From Leptolyngbya sp. SIOISBB (lineage in GTDB: Bacteria; Cyanobacteriota; Cyanobacteriia; Phormidesmidales; Phormidesmidaceae), in the NCBI GenBank assembly GCA_010671905.1, contig JAAHII010000002.1:372001-436000 (forward strand): a stretch of DNA of 64,000 nucleotides, written 5' to 3'. A program made the translations under genes and the position numbers. Below are positions 45,581 to 53,543 of this stretch, piece by piece (the first letter of the stretch is position 1; each line of letters opens with the position of its first letter). The notes beneath the pieces are model-generated. The model did not search any database. It had not been told where the DNA came from and saw only the letters and a program-made list of their open reading frames with translations.

Positions 45581-46890
45581 CAAAAGATAGTGGTGACAAT
45601 GTGACGCAGTCGGTGCTCTATGCCTACGACGTGTATGACCGCCGCATCAACAAAACCATTGATGCCGATGGTGATGGTGCCGGTGCTGCAACCGAGGAAA
45701 ACTTTGTCTACGACGGGGCACACATTGCGCTGGTCTTTGATGGGCAGGGCAACCTGACTCACCGTTACTTCCACGGCCCGCAGATTGACCAAATTTTGGC
45801 GGAGGAGACGGCCAATGGCGACACTCACTGGGCGCTGAGCGACCACCAGGGCAGTGTGCGGGATGTGATTGACAACAGCGGTACGGTACTCAATCACATC
45901 GTCTACGACAGCTTTGGCCAGGTGACGAGTGAGACAGACCCCAGCGTTGACTTCCGCTTTGGCTACACCGGCAGAGAGCGGGATGAAGAGTCAGGGCTGC
46001 ACTACTACCGTGCGCGGTACTATGACTCGGCAACGGGGACGTTTGTTGGGGAAGACCCATTAGGCTTTACAGCAGGCGATAGCAACTTCTATCGCTATGT
46101 CTTCAATAGTCCCACCAACTTTGTTGATCCTGATGGACTTACTGCTGGTGTCTATGGAGGCTCTGGTCCCGGTCTTGCAGAAAAGGCCGCAATTGCCATT
46201 GGTGCTGCTATTGGGATTTACGAAGGCGTAAAGAATATTGCAAATGAAAGGGAAAATCGGCCCAGACAAACTGAGACGCCGACCCCATTTGAGACCACAT
46301 CAGTTCCCAATCTCCCCAGTGCAGGCGCTTTTCCAACCACTGTTTCAACTCCCGGTGAGTTTGAACGGCCCGCTCAAGACTTACCGCTATCACCGCCCTT
46401 AACTGATGCCACTCCTTCGACGCCTAGGCCCACAGAGGGGGTCAGCGACCCCAATGCCATCAACGACAAGTCCCGCTCTCATCCCAGTTCCAGAGACTTC
46501 ATCTGGCCCGGTGGCTTCTGTCCCGCTCCTTGGCTTGATGGCGATACAAAACCAGACTTTGAGCAGCCGTATTTTGAAAGTGGAAGTCCAGATGATATTC
46601 ATCAAGGGCAACAGGGAAAACACATACCCGGGCACCCAAACTTCGAGCCAGCTCGTGGAAGAAGTGAGCTAACACATCCCAATCCACAATCATTGCTAGA
46701 TCAATACGCCGGAACCGGACAACAAGTAGGAAAGGTTCCAGTCGGACAGCCAGGCTCAAAAGAAAGGGTCGATTTTGGGCAACAAATAGGAAATTACTCT
46801 GACAAAGAAACTGGTATCAAGTCACCAACTAATAAAGGTATAATCCACTATGGTGAAAAGGGCTCTCATATCGTACCTTCCAGGCCATAA
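45535..46890 (+). CDS. RHS-repeat polymorphic toxin, 5' truncated, with Ntox50-like C-terminus
   Basis: Open from 45535, with no genuine start; the GTG at 45601 is internal to the fold. It contains the RHS end: SVLYAYDVYDRRINKT, HWALSDHQGSVRDVID and the core RARYYDSATGTFVGEDPLGF followed by NSPTNFVDPDGL. After the core comes a hydrophobic and Pro-rich pre-toxin region. The last 105 residues (GKHIPGHPNF, GRSELTHPNPQSLLDQYAGTG, KERVDFG, GIIHYGEKGSHIVPSRP) match the pattern of the Bacterial toxin 50 family, a predicted nuclease. The missing N-terminus means it cannot be delivered by itself; it may be an orphan tip used for recombination with a complete RHS gene. Confidence 0.75.
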   Translation, partial: RRANDTDIATGAAIATKDSGDNVTQSVLYAYDVYDRRINKTIDADGDGAGAATEENFVYDGAHIALVFDGQGNLTHRYFHGPQIDQILAEETANGDTHWALSDHQGSVRDVIDNSGTVLNHIVYDSFGQVTSETDPSVDFRFGYTGRERDEESGLHYYRARYYDSATGTFVGEDPLGFTAGDSNFYRYVFNSPTNFVDPDGLTAGVYGGSGPGLAEKAAIAIGAAIGIYEGVKNIANERENRPRQTETPTPFETTSVPNLPSAGAFPTTVSTPGEFERPAQDLPLSPPLTDATPSTPRPTEGVSDPNAINDKSRSHPSSRDFIWPGGFCPAPWLDGDTKPDFEQPYFESGSPDDIHQGQQGKHIPGHPNFEPARGRSELTHPNPQSLLDQYAGTGQQVGKVPVGQPGSKERVDFGQQIGNYSDKETGIKSPTNKGIIHYGEKGSHIVPSRP

Positions 46891-46892
46891 AA

Positions 46893-47180
46893 ATGCCGTT
46901 TTCTACACTTAAAAATGCAAAAGAGCGACTTCAAGGCTATAGTTTTTCTCCAGATCTTTTAGCCGTAGAAATTTCTGAGAATAGAGAAAAGTGCATAGTT
47001 GCTGTCTCTGCTTACATCCTTCCCTCGATGAGTGAGGAGGAAAAAGAGGAAATTGACTGCTACTTCACAGAAGTTATTGCAGACTATCCACATCCCTACA
47101 AGCTAGAGGAGGATATCGTTGAAGTGCTTTCGATTTCATCATCCGAAATCAAGGGAGATATTGTTTTTTTCAGAGGTTAG
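46893..47180 (+). CDS. Putative immunity protein for the RHS toxin
   Basis: 95 aa, starting two bases after the toxin stop. Small, soluble and acidic (MSEEEKEEIDCYF, LEEDIVEVL), as expected for a neutraliser of a nuclease tip. It is more AT-rich than its surroundings, like many toxin-immunity cassettes. The function is inferred from position; I do not recognise the family. Confidence 0.6.
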   Translation: MPFSTLKNAKERLQGYSFSPDLLAVEISENREKCIVAVSAYILPSMSEEEKEEIDCYFTEVIADYPHPYKLEEDIVEVLSISSSEIKGDIVFFRG

Positions 47181-47235
47181 CAGCACACAGATTTAGTGCG
47201 ATCGCCCCTCGCCGTAGGTTGGGTTGCCGCCAGAA

Positions 47236-47523
47236 AACCTAACACACAAATATTTAATTACGAGACGATCTGTCAATCCTAATGGCCAGAATCAATCGCC
47301 ATTAACATGCATTACCGCCGTGCTAAAACACCCGAAACGACCTATTTCTTTACTGTCGTCACCTACAACTGTCAGCACCTCTTCAAGCATCCTGAAACCA
47401 TACGACTCCTTCGACAGTTCTTCCACGCAGTCAAGCAACAGATCGCCCTTGCCATATATCGAATTTCCGTCAGACAACCCAACACACAGATGTTTAATTA
47501 AGACGCTATCCGTCAATACTAAA
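47236..47523. repeat. Pair of imperfect 47-bp direct repeats around a RAYT fragment
   Basis: Two segments, about 47236-47283 and 47477-47523, share AAC(C)CTAACACACA-ATTTAATTA and CGTCAATACTAA-like blocks. With GTTGGGTT and AACCCAAC arms at 47558-47583 they look like REP-type elements mobilised by the RAYT whose fragment lies between them. Confidence 0.5.
47307..47501 (+). pseudogene. RAYT (REP-associated tyrosine transposase) N-terminal fragment
   Basis: MHYRRAKTPETTYFFTVVTY and RLLRQFFHAVKQQ match the start of REP-associated Y1 transposases. After about 45 codons the sequence runs into the second direct repeat and stops. The HUH and tyrosine motifs are absent, so it is a dead remnant. Confidence 0.6.
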
Positions 47524-47557
47524 AGCGTGTGAACAATGGAGAATTCACATTAGTAAT

Positions 47558-47583
47558 GTTGGGTTTCGTTGTCTCAACCCAAC
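47558..47583. repeat. REP-like hairpin GTTGGGTT ... AACCCAAC
   Basis: Eight-bp arms with a 10-nt loop, followed by CTAC; a partial second copy (GTAGGTTGGGTT) lies at 47214. Dispersed repeats of this type are common in cyanobacteria. Confidence 0.55.
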
Positions 47584-47656
47584 CTACAGCGATATGCGAT
47601 CGCGCTTATTCTAGAAAACCTCTAAACAAAAAAATATCGGACATTCTAAACGCGAC

Positions 47657-48718
47657 ATGAAATCTCACAGGGAAAAAATCTTTCTTTCCGAACAGCAGAA
47701 AATAATTTGGATGGAATACATGGAGAAATGGGTAAAATATTTTCTCTCGACCAACAGATATCCTTCAGCAAGCATAGCTGAAACGGTAACTTTGCTGTAC
47801 AAAAGCAAAGATTTAAAGCCTCCAAAGGTTATTCACTGCGAGTCTCCGCTTGATTTCTCAGGCATTGTCAAGTCTTTGAAATGTTTTGAAGCAAACCTTA
47901 AAAATATCATTATTGATTCTAGCTTTGTAGAGATTACAGAGAACTTGCCGATAGTTAATGTCAGGGAAAAGAAGATTCCCAAAACGGATTTAACCACATT
48001 AGGTTTGAATGTACGTAATCAGCTGCATCCAGGCATTCAAAATCAGATTCAAGAGAGTGAATTTATTTTTAGCGGCACTATTAATATTAGAAGCTGGCTT
48101 GGGCGTATATCTACAACGGATTTTCTTGTCACACACATGGGATATGTATTGGATCCTAAGGTGAAAGATGAATGGGAATTGCTTCAACATTTGTTTAAGT
48201 GCTGTGAGTATATATTTGATGCTGAGCAAGTTTGTGTAGTTTCCAATTTCCATAACTTTAGAAAAGTGGATTCTAATAGTCATCTTCATGCTATAGCCAG
48301 TCCCGCAGTTTCCTATTCTGAAATAATGGACTTGTATTTCCATCATGGTTATTGGCTACCTGCTGAATATGGAAGGTTTCCCCCATCAGAGTGGAAGGCT
48401 GAGTGGATACGTCAAGAATCGAGAGAAGATGTTAGACAGGTCTTAATTCAAGGTATAGGAATTCAAAAAATATTGGATTCATTAAATTGTCGAAAAGTAG
48501 ACAGTTGGAAGGAATACACTTTGTTTGAAATAATGCCTGGACAGATTGCGCCTATTCCGATCAACTTAAAGGTTCTTAGCTGGAGAGATGTGGAAAACGA
48601 TAAAAGTATTGCTGTCGAGGTCCCCTTATATTTGGATCGCTCAAAACAGGCAGCACTTTGGGCAGAAAGAGCAAGCTTTCATCTTAAGAAATTTAGAGGT
48701 TACTGGATTTCTTTATAG
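47657..48718 (+). CDS. DUF6745-like protein
   Basis: 353 aa. The part YWLPAEYGRFPPSEWKAEWIRQESREDVRQVLIQGIG ... DSWKEYTLFEI (written in two pieces around residue 240-290) is characteristic of cyanobacterial DUF6745 proteins. The N-terminus KIFLSEQQKIIWMEYMEKWVKYFLSTN also fits. No catalytic motif or membrane span is seen and the function is unknown. The gene is distinctly more AT-rich than its neighbours, a sign of transfer. Monocistronic. Confidence 0.65.
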   Translation: MKSHREKIFLSEQQKIIWMEYMEKWVKYFLSTNRYPSASIAETVTLLYKSKDLKPPKVIHCESPLDFSGIVKSLKCFEANLKNIIIDSSFVEITENLPIVNVREKKIPKTDLTTLGLNVRNQLHPGIQNQIQESEFIFSGTINIRSWLGRISTTDFLVTHMGYVLDPKVKDEWELLQHLFKCCEYIFDAEQVCVVSNFHNFRKVDSNSHLHAIASPAVSYSEIMDLYFHHGYWLPAEYGRFPPSEWKAEWIRQESREDVRQVLIQGIGIQKILDSLNCRKVDSWKEYTLFEIMPGQIAPIPINLKVLSWRDVENDKSIAVEVPLYLDRSKQAALWAERASFHLKKFRGYWISL

Positions 48719-48836
48719 TGCGATTTCCCCTCTTCACACATGCGACTATTAGTAATCTAACTCCGACAGCTCAATCTCTACTGCATTCTCTTCTTTCCCC
48801 TGGGCACTCTAAGGCTGTCCTCTCCGCCCACTCCTC

Positions 48837-49241
48837 ATGCCATCTACCCTGCGCGAGCTCGCCGATCGCTGCCACTTCACCCTCGGGGCTGCCACCCTCA
48901 GCGAACGCAACTTCCTTGCAAACTCCGCCTACCAACAACTCCACACCCAACACTTCAACCTGCTCGTGCCCGCCAACGCCATGAAGTGCCATGAGGTGTG
49001 TCGCATGCCGCAACAATACGACTTCAGCGTCCCCGATGCCCTCATTGAGATCGCCACCCAACACCAGCAAAAAATGCGTGGCCATGCCCTCTGCTGGCAC
49101 CGTCGATATCGCAGATTGCCAACTCACTCAAGGGAGTCTCTAGCAGAAGATACGGACAAGCGGGATTGCCAAAGCCGATGGGAAAAACGGCTCTCTGGAC
49201 ACCGGCTCACTTTTCGGCTTCTGTCGGCGGTGCTCCGTTAG
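48837..49241 (+). pseudogene. GH10 xylanase N-terminal fragment
   Basis: STLRELADRCHFTLGAA, FNLLVPANAMKCHEV and QYDFSVPDALIEIATQHQQKMRGHALCWHR follow the first strands of glycoside hydrolase family 10, including the Trp-His of the substrate cleft. The two catalytic Glu residues come later in the fold and are missing. After about residue 95 the frame leaves the family pattern. The bases 49242-49452 show no recognisable gene. Confidence 0.6.
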
Positions 49242-49452
49242 AGGGACTGAAACAGTACCTCGAGAACCAGAAAAAGCCGTCCTAGAAGAACGGGGCTTGT
49301 GTCCCATTGTTTTTGGTCAGACTCATCGTTGACATTGCCGTCCCTGGAGGCAAACTAAAGGCAAGGTTTGTGCGTTTTTGGGAATCGATGAATTAACCGC
49401 CATCCGCCCAAGTGCTTGAATAGTTTATTTGTACTATACTGCCAATGTGTTG

Positions 49453-50796
49453 ATGGTCGCTGAGATGTGGACATCGGAGCAGGTGCTGGCGCTATCGCCA
49501 GATGCTAGATCGACGAAGAATGGCAAGGCGCTGGCTAACGCCGCCAAATGGCCGCTGCTGGGTCGCTCTGAGCAGGTGGTTTGGGGGGAGTGCCAGGGGA
49601 GCGGCAAAAACCCTTATCGGACGCAGATTGAGCTGAGCGAGCCCGCTTTTCGCTGTAGCTGCCCCAGCCGCAAATTTCCCTGCAAGCATGCCCTCGGCCT
49701 GTTTTGGTTGCTGGTGGAGCAGCCCGATACCGTGCCCGAAAATGTGCCCCCGGATTGGGTGACGGACTGGCTGGAGAAGCGATCGCAGGCTACCCAGCGC
49801 CAACAGACAAAAACGGCGAAAGCGGCTGATCCTAAAGCACAGGCCAAACGTGCCCAGCAGCGAGAGACCAAGATTGCAGCGGGGCTGGTTGATTTAGAGC
49901 AGTGGCTGCAAGATATTGTCCGTCAGGGATTGGCCACCTTGCCTAATCAGTCCTATCGCTTTTGGGACCAGGCAGCAGCCCGGTTAGTGGATGCTCAGGC
50001 CCCAGGGCTCGCCCGACGGATCCGAGCGCTCGCCAGCATTCCCCATTCCGGCCAAGACTGGCCTGAGCGTATGCTGCGAGCGCTGGGATTATTGCACCTG
50101 CTGGTGCAGGGCTATCGGCGCATCGAAACGCTGTCCCCCGCGATGCAAGCCGAAGTGCGATCGCAAATTGGTTGGCCTCAAACGCAGGAAGATTTGCAGT
50201 TGCGGGCAGAGCAGGGCGATCCGCTGGTGAGCTGCGAGAAAGATATCTGGCAGGTGATGGGCCGAGTGATTTTTGAGGAAGATAATCTCAAGGGACAGCG
50301 GGTCTGGCTGCGCGGGCATGAGTCGTTGCGCTGGGCGCTGGTGTTGAATTTTGCCTACGGCAAGCAGCCACTGGATGTCAGTCTTGTGCCAGGCGCTGGT
50401 TTTGTCGGTGAGCTGATTTTTTATCCCGGCACGGGTGTGCAGCGAGCGTTTGTGGCCAAGCGAGAGGGCGTCGTGCGGGCACTTGCTCATCCAATTAGCG
50501 GGGAGACCCTGGAGGGGGCGATCACCCACTATGCCCAAGCGTTGGGTCAAAATCCTTGGCTAGGACCCTATCCGCTAATGCTGGACCAGGTGTACCCCCT
50601 GTGGCAGGAAGACCGCTGGTGGCTACAGGACACTGTAGGCTACGCGCTGCCGCTATCGTCTCGATTTCAGCACCCGCTGGAACTGCTCGCGATCAGTGGT
50701 GGCCATCCCCTTCAGCTGTTTGGTGAGTGGAACGGCGAGGTGCTAATGCCTTTGGGCATCTTGACCAAGACGCAGTTTCTGACGCTGGAGGGCTAG
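49453..50796 (+). CDS. SWIM zinc-finger protein of a MoxR/VWA operon
   Basis: 447 aa from ATG 49453; ATG 49465 is equally possible. The SWIM motif CxCx6CxH is FRCSCPSRKFPCKH (Cys 68, Cys 70, Cys 77, His 79). A helical Ala/Lys/Gln linker (about 115-150) leads to a long C-terminal domain without known motifs. SWIM fingers bind DNA or protein. First gene of a five-gene plus-strand operon, with a three-base gap to the next. In cyanobacteria and actinobacteria this gene accompanies DUF5691, MoxR ATPase and VWA genes. Confidence 0.8.
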   Translation: MVAEMWTSEQVLALSPDARSTKNGKALANAAKWPLLGRSEQVVWGECQGSGKNPYRTQIELSEPAFRCSCPSRKFPCKHALGLFWLLVEQPDTVPENVPPDWVTDWLEKRSQATQRQQTKTAKAADPKAQAKRAQQRETKIAAGLVDLEQWLQDIVRQGLATLPNQSYRFWDQAAARLVDAQAPGLARRIRALASIPHSGQDWPERMLRALGLLHLLVQGYRRIETLSPAMQAEVRSQIGWPQTQEDLQLRAEQGDPLVSCEKDIWQVMGRVIFEEDNLKGQRVWLRGHESLRWALVLNFAYGKQPLDVSLVPGAGFVGELIFYPGTGVQRAFVAKREGVVRALAHPISGETLEGAITHYAQALGQNPWLGPYPLMLDQVYPLWQEDRWWLQDTVGYALPLSSRFQHPLELLAISGGHPLQLFGEWNGEVLMPLGILTKTQFLTLEG

Positions 50797-50799
50797 AGG

Positions 50800-52359
50800 A
50801 TGGACCCGTGGCAAACGTTGGTAGCAACGGCCCTCGTCGGTACAGGAAGGCAGACGCCTCAGCCTGTTGGCGAGGGAACCCTGAAGGCCTTGCTGGACCA
50901 GCTGGATTGGAGCGAACCAGAAGGGGCACTGTTGGGAGCCGCAGGGGCGATCTCACTCCACCAACGCATCGCTCAACACCCCCCGCAAAAGAACTGGCCT
51001 ACTGTAGAGCCCTGCTCCCTGGAGGACGTGCCTGTCGTCAAACCGGCGATTGCCCGGCACCTCGACACGGCCATGAATACCCATCCGGACGTGTTGCCAG
51101 AGCTGTTATCACTAATTGCCCAAGCCGGACAGCGTATTCCCGAACGACAATTGCCGAAGCTGTTGCAGATGGGGCAGCAAACAGCTTCATTACGACCGCA
51201 TGTGGCGACGGTCGTGGGCCAGCGCGGTCAGTGGCTAGCGGCGCAGCAAACGGATTGGAGCTATGCCAGAGTCGGCGGTGCCCATGAAATTTCCCTCGAT
51301 TCGCCTCACGTACAAGACATTTGGGCCAACGGTCGCCGCAGTGAGCGAGTTCTATTGTTGCAGCGATGGCGCGAGGCTGATCCAAAGGCCGCCCAAGAAG
51401 CTTTGGAAGCGGTTTGGTCAACGGAAGCCGCCAAAGATCGGGAAGCCTTCATCAGCCTGCTGGAAGTTAACCTGACAATGGCAGACGAGCCCTTTTTGGA
51501 AGCTGCGCTGAGCGATCGCGCTGTGAGCGTTTGTCGAGTAGCGGCTAATTTGTTGGTCAGACTACCAAAGTCTCGTTTATGCCAGCGCATGGCCAGTCGA
51601 TTGCAGCCATTAGTGCAACTTCAGGGGCAAGGCGATCACTTGCGGATCGATGTCTCACTTCCCCAGGCTTACCACAACGAATGGGAAAAGGACGGCCTCT
51701 CTCCCGCTATCGGGGGCAGCCAGCGAGAGACAGTCAGCCAACGCAAAGGAGGCATTTTCAGTTTGTACTTAGAGCTGATGTTGGCTGCTGCGCCCCTGGA
51801 TATTTGGGGAGAGCCAGTCGTCGCTGTTCGAGTGCTTCAGGAGCATCCCTGGGAAACTTTATTAACAGCTGGTTGGGCGCTGGCAACGTTACGTCAGCAA
51901 CGACCTGATTGGGCTGATGCTTTTCTACACACCCTAGAGTCCCAGATTTCGGACGCCAATTTGATTGGACAACTCTTGGCTTTACTCACTCCAGAACGAC
52001 AAGAACACTGGCTGAGAGGGCGATTACCCAGCAACTCGAGCGAAGAAGAGGTGATTCGTTGGCTACTGCTGGTTATTCGCAGTTCTCAGCATTGGAACCT
52101 TGCCTTTAGCCGACTGATCCTCGCGCAGTTGATGACCGTGGCCCAAGATAGCTCACGCAACACTTATGGCCTCCCTTACGAAATACAAAACTTACGGCTT
52201 ACATTACATCCAGATCTTGCCCCGGATGTGGCGATCGCGCTACAGGAAATTGCCGACAAAACAGTTGCTCGCCGCTACCGGGAAAACAAATTATTGGGGC
52301 TCAAAAACTGCCTCAGTTTCCGCCAGAAAATCCATCGTGCTTTTTCAGCCAGCGAGTAG
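50800..52359 (+). CDS. DUF5691 protein
   Basis: 519 aa, starting three bases after the SWIM gene. The opening DPWQTLVATALVGTGRQTPQ and LLGAAGAISLHQRIA is the family signature. The rest is built from helical pairs (EALEAVWSTEAAKDREAFISLLEVNL, FLEAALSDRAVSVCRVAANLLVRLPKS) like HEAT-type repeats, suggesting a scaffold. It has no catalytic motif. It is expected to work with the SWIM and MoxR/VWA partners encoded around it; the mechanism is unknown. Confidence 0.75.
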   Translation: MDPWQTLVATALVGTGRQTPQPVGEGTLKALLDQLDWSEPEGALLGAAGAISLHQRIAQHPPQKNWPTVEPCSLEDVPVVKPAIARHLDTAMNTHPDVLPELLSLIAQAGQRIPERQLPKLLQMGQQTASLRPHVATVVGQRGQWLAAQQTDWSYARVGGAHEISLDSPHVQDIWANGRRSERVLLLQRWREADPKAAQEALEAVWSTEAAKDREAFISLLEVNLTMADEPFLEAALSDRAVSVCRVAANLLVRLPKSRLCQRMASRLQPLVQLQGQGDHLRIDVSLPQAYHNEWEKDGLSPAIGGSQRETVSQRKGGIFSLYLELMLAAAPLDIWGEPVVAVRVLQEHPWETLLTAGWALATLRQQRPDWADAFLHTLESQISDANLIGQLLALLTPERQEHWLRGRLPSNSSEEEVIRWLLLVIRSSQHWNLAFSRLILAQLMTVAQDSSRNTYGLPYEIQNLRLTLHPDLAPDVAIALQEIADKTVARRYRENKLLGLKNCLSFRQKIHRAFSASE

Positions 52360-52400
52360 CCCTAGCCCTGTTTGTACACCGTTGTTTCTGTGAGTTTGCG

Positions 52401-53531
52401 ATGCCAGCGTCCAAATCCAAATCGGCTAAATCAACTGCAACGCCGTCCGATCCGGCGACCGCCATTCTGCGGCAGCACGCCGAAGAGCAGTTCGCAGCTG
52501 AACTCGCTGCTTTGACGGCAGCCGATGATCGCCAGCGCCCGCCGAATTGGCAACTGTCCCCCTGGGCGGTGGCGACCTATCTGATGGGGGGTACCGTGGG
52601 CGATACGGAAATCTCACCCAAGTACGTAGGACAGCGACGCTTGATGGAAGTGGCGATCGCCACGCTGGCAACCGATCGCGCCCTACTACTCTACGGTATC
52701 CCTGGAACCGGCAAGTCCTGGGTGTCGGAGCACCTGGCAGCGGCAATTGCTGGCGATTCGACCCGACTGATTCAGGGCACGGCTGGCACCAGCGAAGAGG
52801 CCATCCGCTACGGCTGGAATTACGCTGAGCTGCTGGCGAAGGGGCCATCGATGCAGGCGATTGTCCCCAGTCCGCTGATGAAGGCCATGACCGCAGGCAA
52901 GATTGCTCGCGTGGAGGAACTTACCCGCATTCCTGCCGACGTGCAGGACACTTTAATCACCGTGCTGTCGGAAAAGACGCTGCCGATCGCGGAGCTAGGC
53001 GAAGAAGTACAAGCAGTCAAAGGCTTTAACCTGATTGCCACCGCCAACAACCGTGACAAAGGGGTCAACGAACTCTCCAGTGCTCTCAAACGTCGCTTCA
53101 ACACGGTGATACTGCCGGTGCCCAGTCATGCCGATGAGGAGGTGCAGATCGTGCAAAAGCGGGTCGAGAGTCTGGGCCGCGCCCTGGAGTTGCCCGCTGA
53201 AGCGCCTGCCCTCACGGAAATTCGTCGCGTGGTTACCCTCTTCCGGGAACTCCGTAGCGGCGTCACTGAGGACGGCAAAACCAAGCTGAAATCCCCCAGT
53301 GGCACCCTCAGCACTGCCGAAGCGATTTCTGTCGTCAGCAGTGGACTGGCGTTAGCGGCTCACTTTGGCGACGGCAGCCTCAGCGCCGAAGATTTGGCGG
53401 CTGGGGTTTACGGCGCGATCGTCAAAGACCCAGTGCAGGATGCCGTGGTGTGGAAAGAGTATTTAGAAACGGTGGTGAAGGAGCGAGATGGCTGGCGGGA
53501 TCTATACCGGGCCTGTCGTGAGTTGGGCTAA
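52401..53531 (+). CDS. MoxR-type AAA+ ATPase
   Basis: 376 aa. Walker A GIPGTGKS at residues 99-106; the Walker B region KIARVEELTRIP (about 174-185) has Glu-Glu in place of the usual Asp-Glu; sensor 1 NLIATANNRD and the arginine-finger region LKRRFN follow. A basic, low-complexity N-terminus (KSKSAKSTATPSD) precedes it. MoxR ATPases act as chaperones that activate a VWA-domain partner, here encoded two genes downstream. Forty-one bases separate it from DUF5691 and 12 from DUF5682. Confidence 0.9.
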   Translation: MPASKSKSAKSTATPSDPATAILRQHAEEQFAAELAALTAADDRQRPPNWQLSPWAVATYLMGGTVGDTEISPKYVGQRRLMEVAIATLATDRALLLYGIPGTGKSWVSEHLAAAIAGDSTRLIQGTAGTSEEAIRYGWNYAELLAKGPSMQAIVPSPLMKAMTAGKIARVEELTRIPADVQDTLITVLSEKTLPIAELGEEVQAVKGFNLIATANNRDKGVNELSSALKRRFNTVILPVPSHADEEVQIVQKRVESLGRALELPAEAPALTEIRRVVTLFRELRSGVTEDGKTKLKSPSGTLSTAEAISVVSSGLALAAHFGDGSLSAEDLAAGVYGAIVKDPVQDAVVWKEYLETVVKERDGWRDLYRACRELG

Positions 53532-53543
53532 CGGGAGAAGTAC

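Noticed and set aside
45581-45897. N-terminus of the giant minus-strand protein
   Set aside because: This stretch is the reverse complement of well-conserved RHS core sequence; the minus frame there is a shadow.
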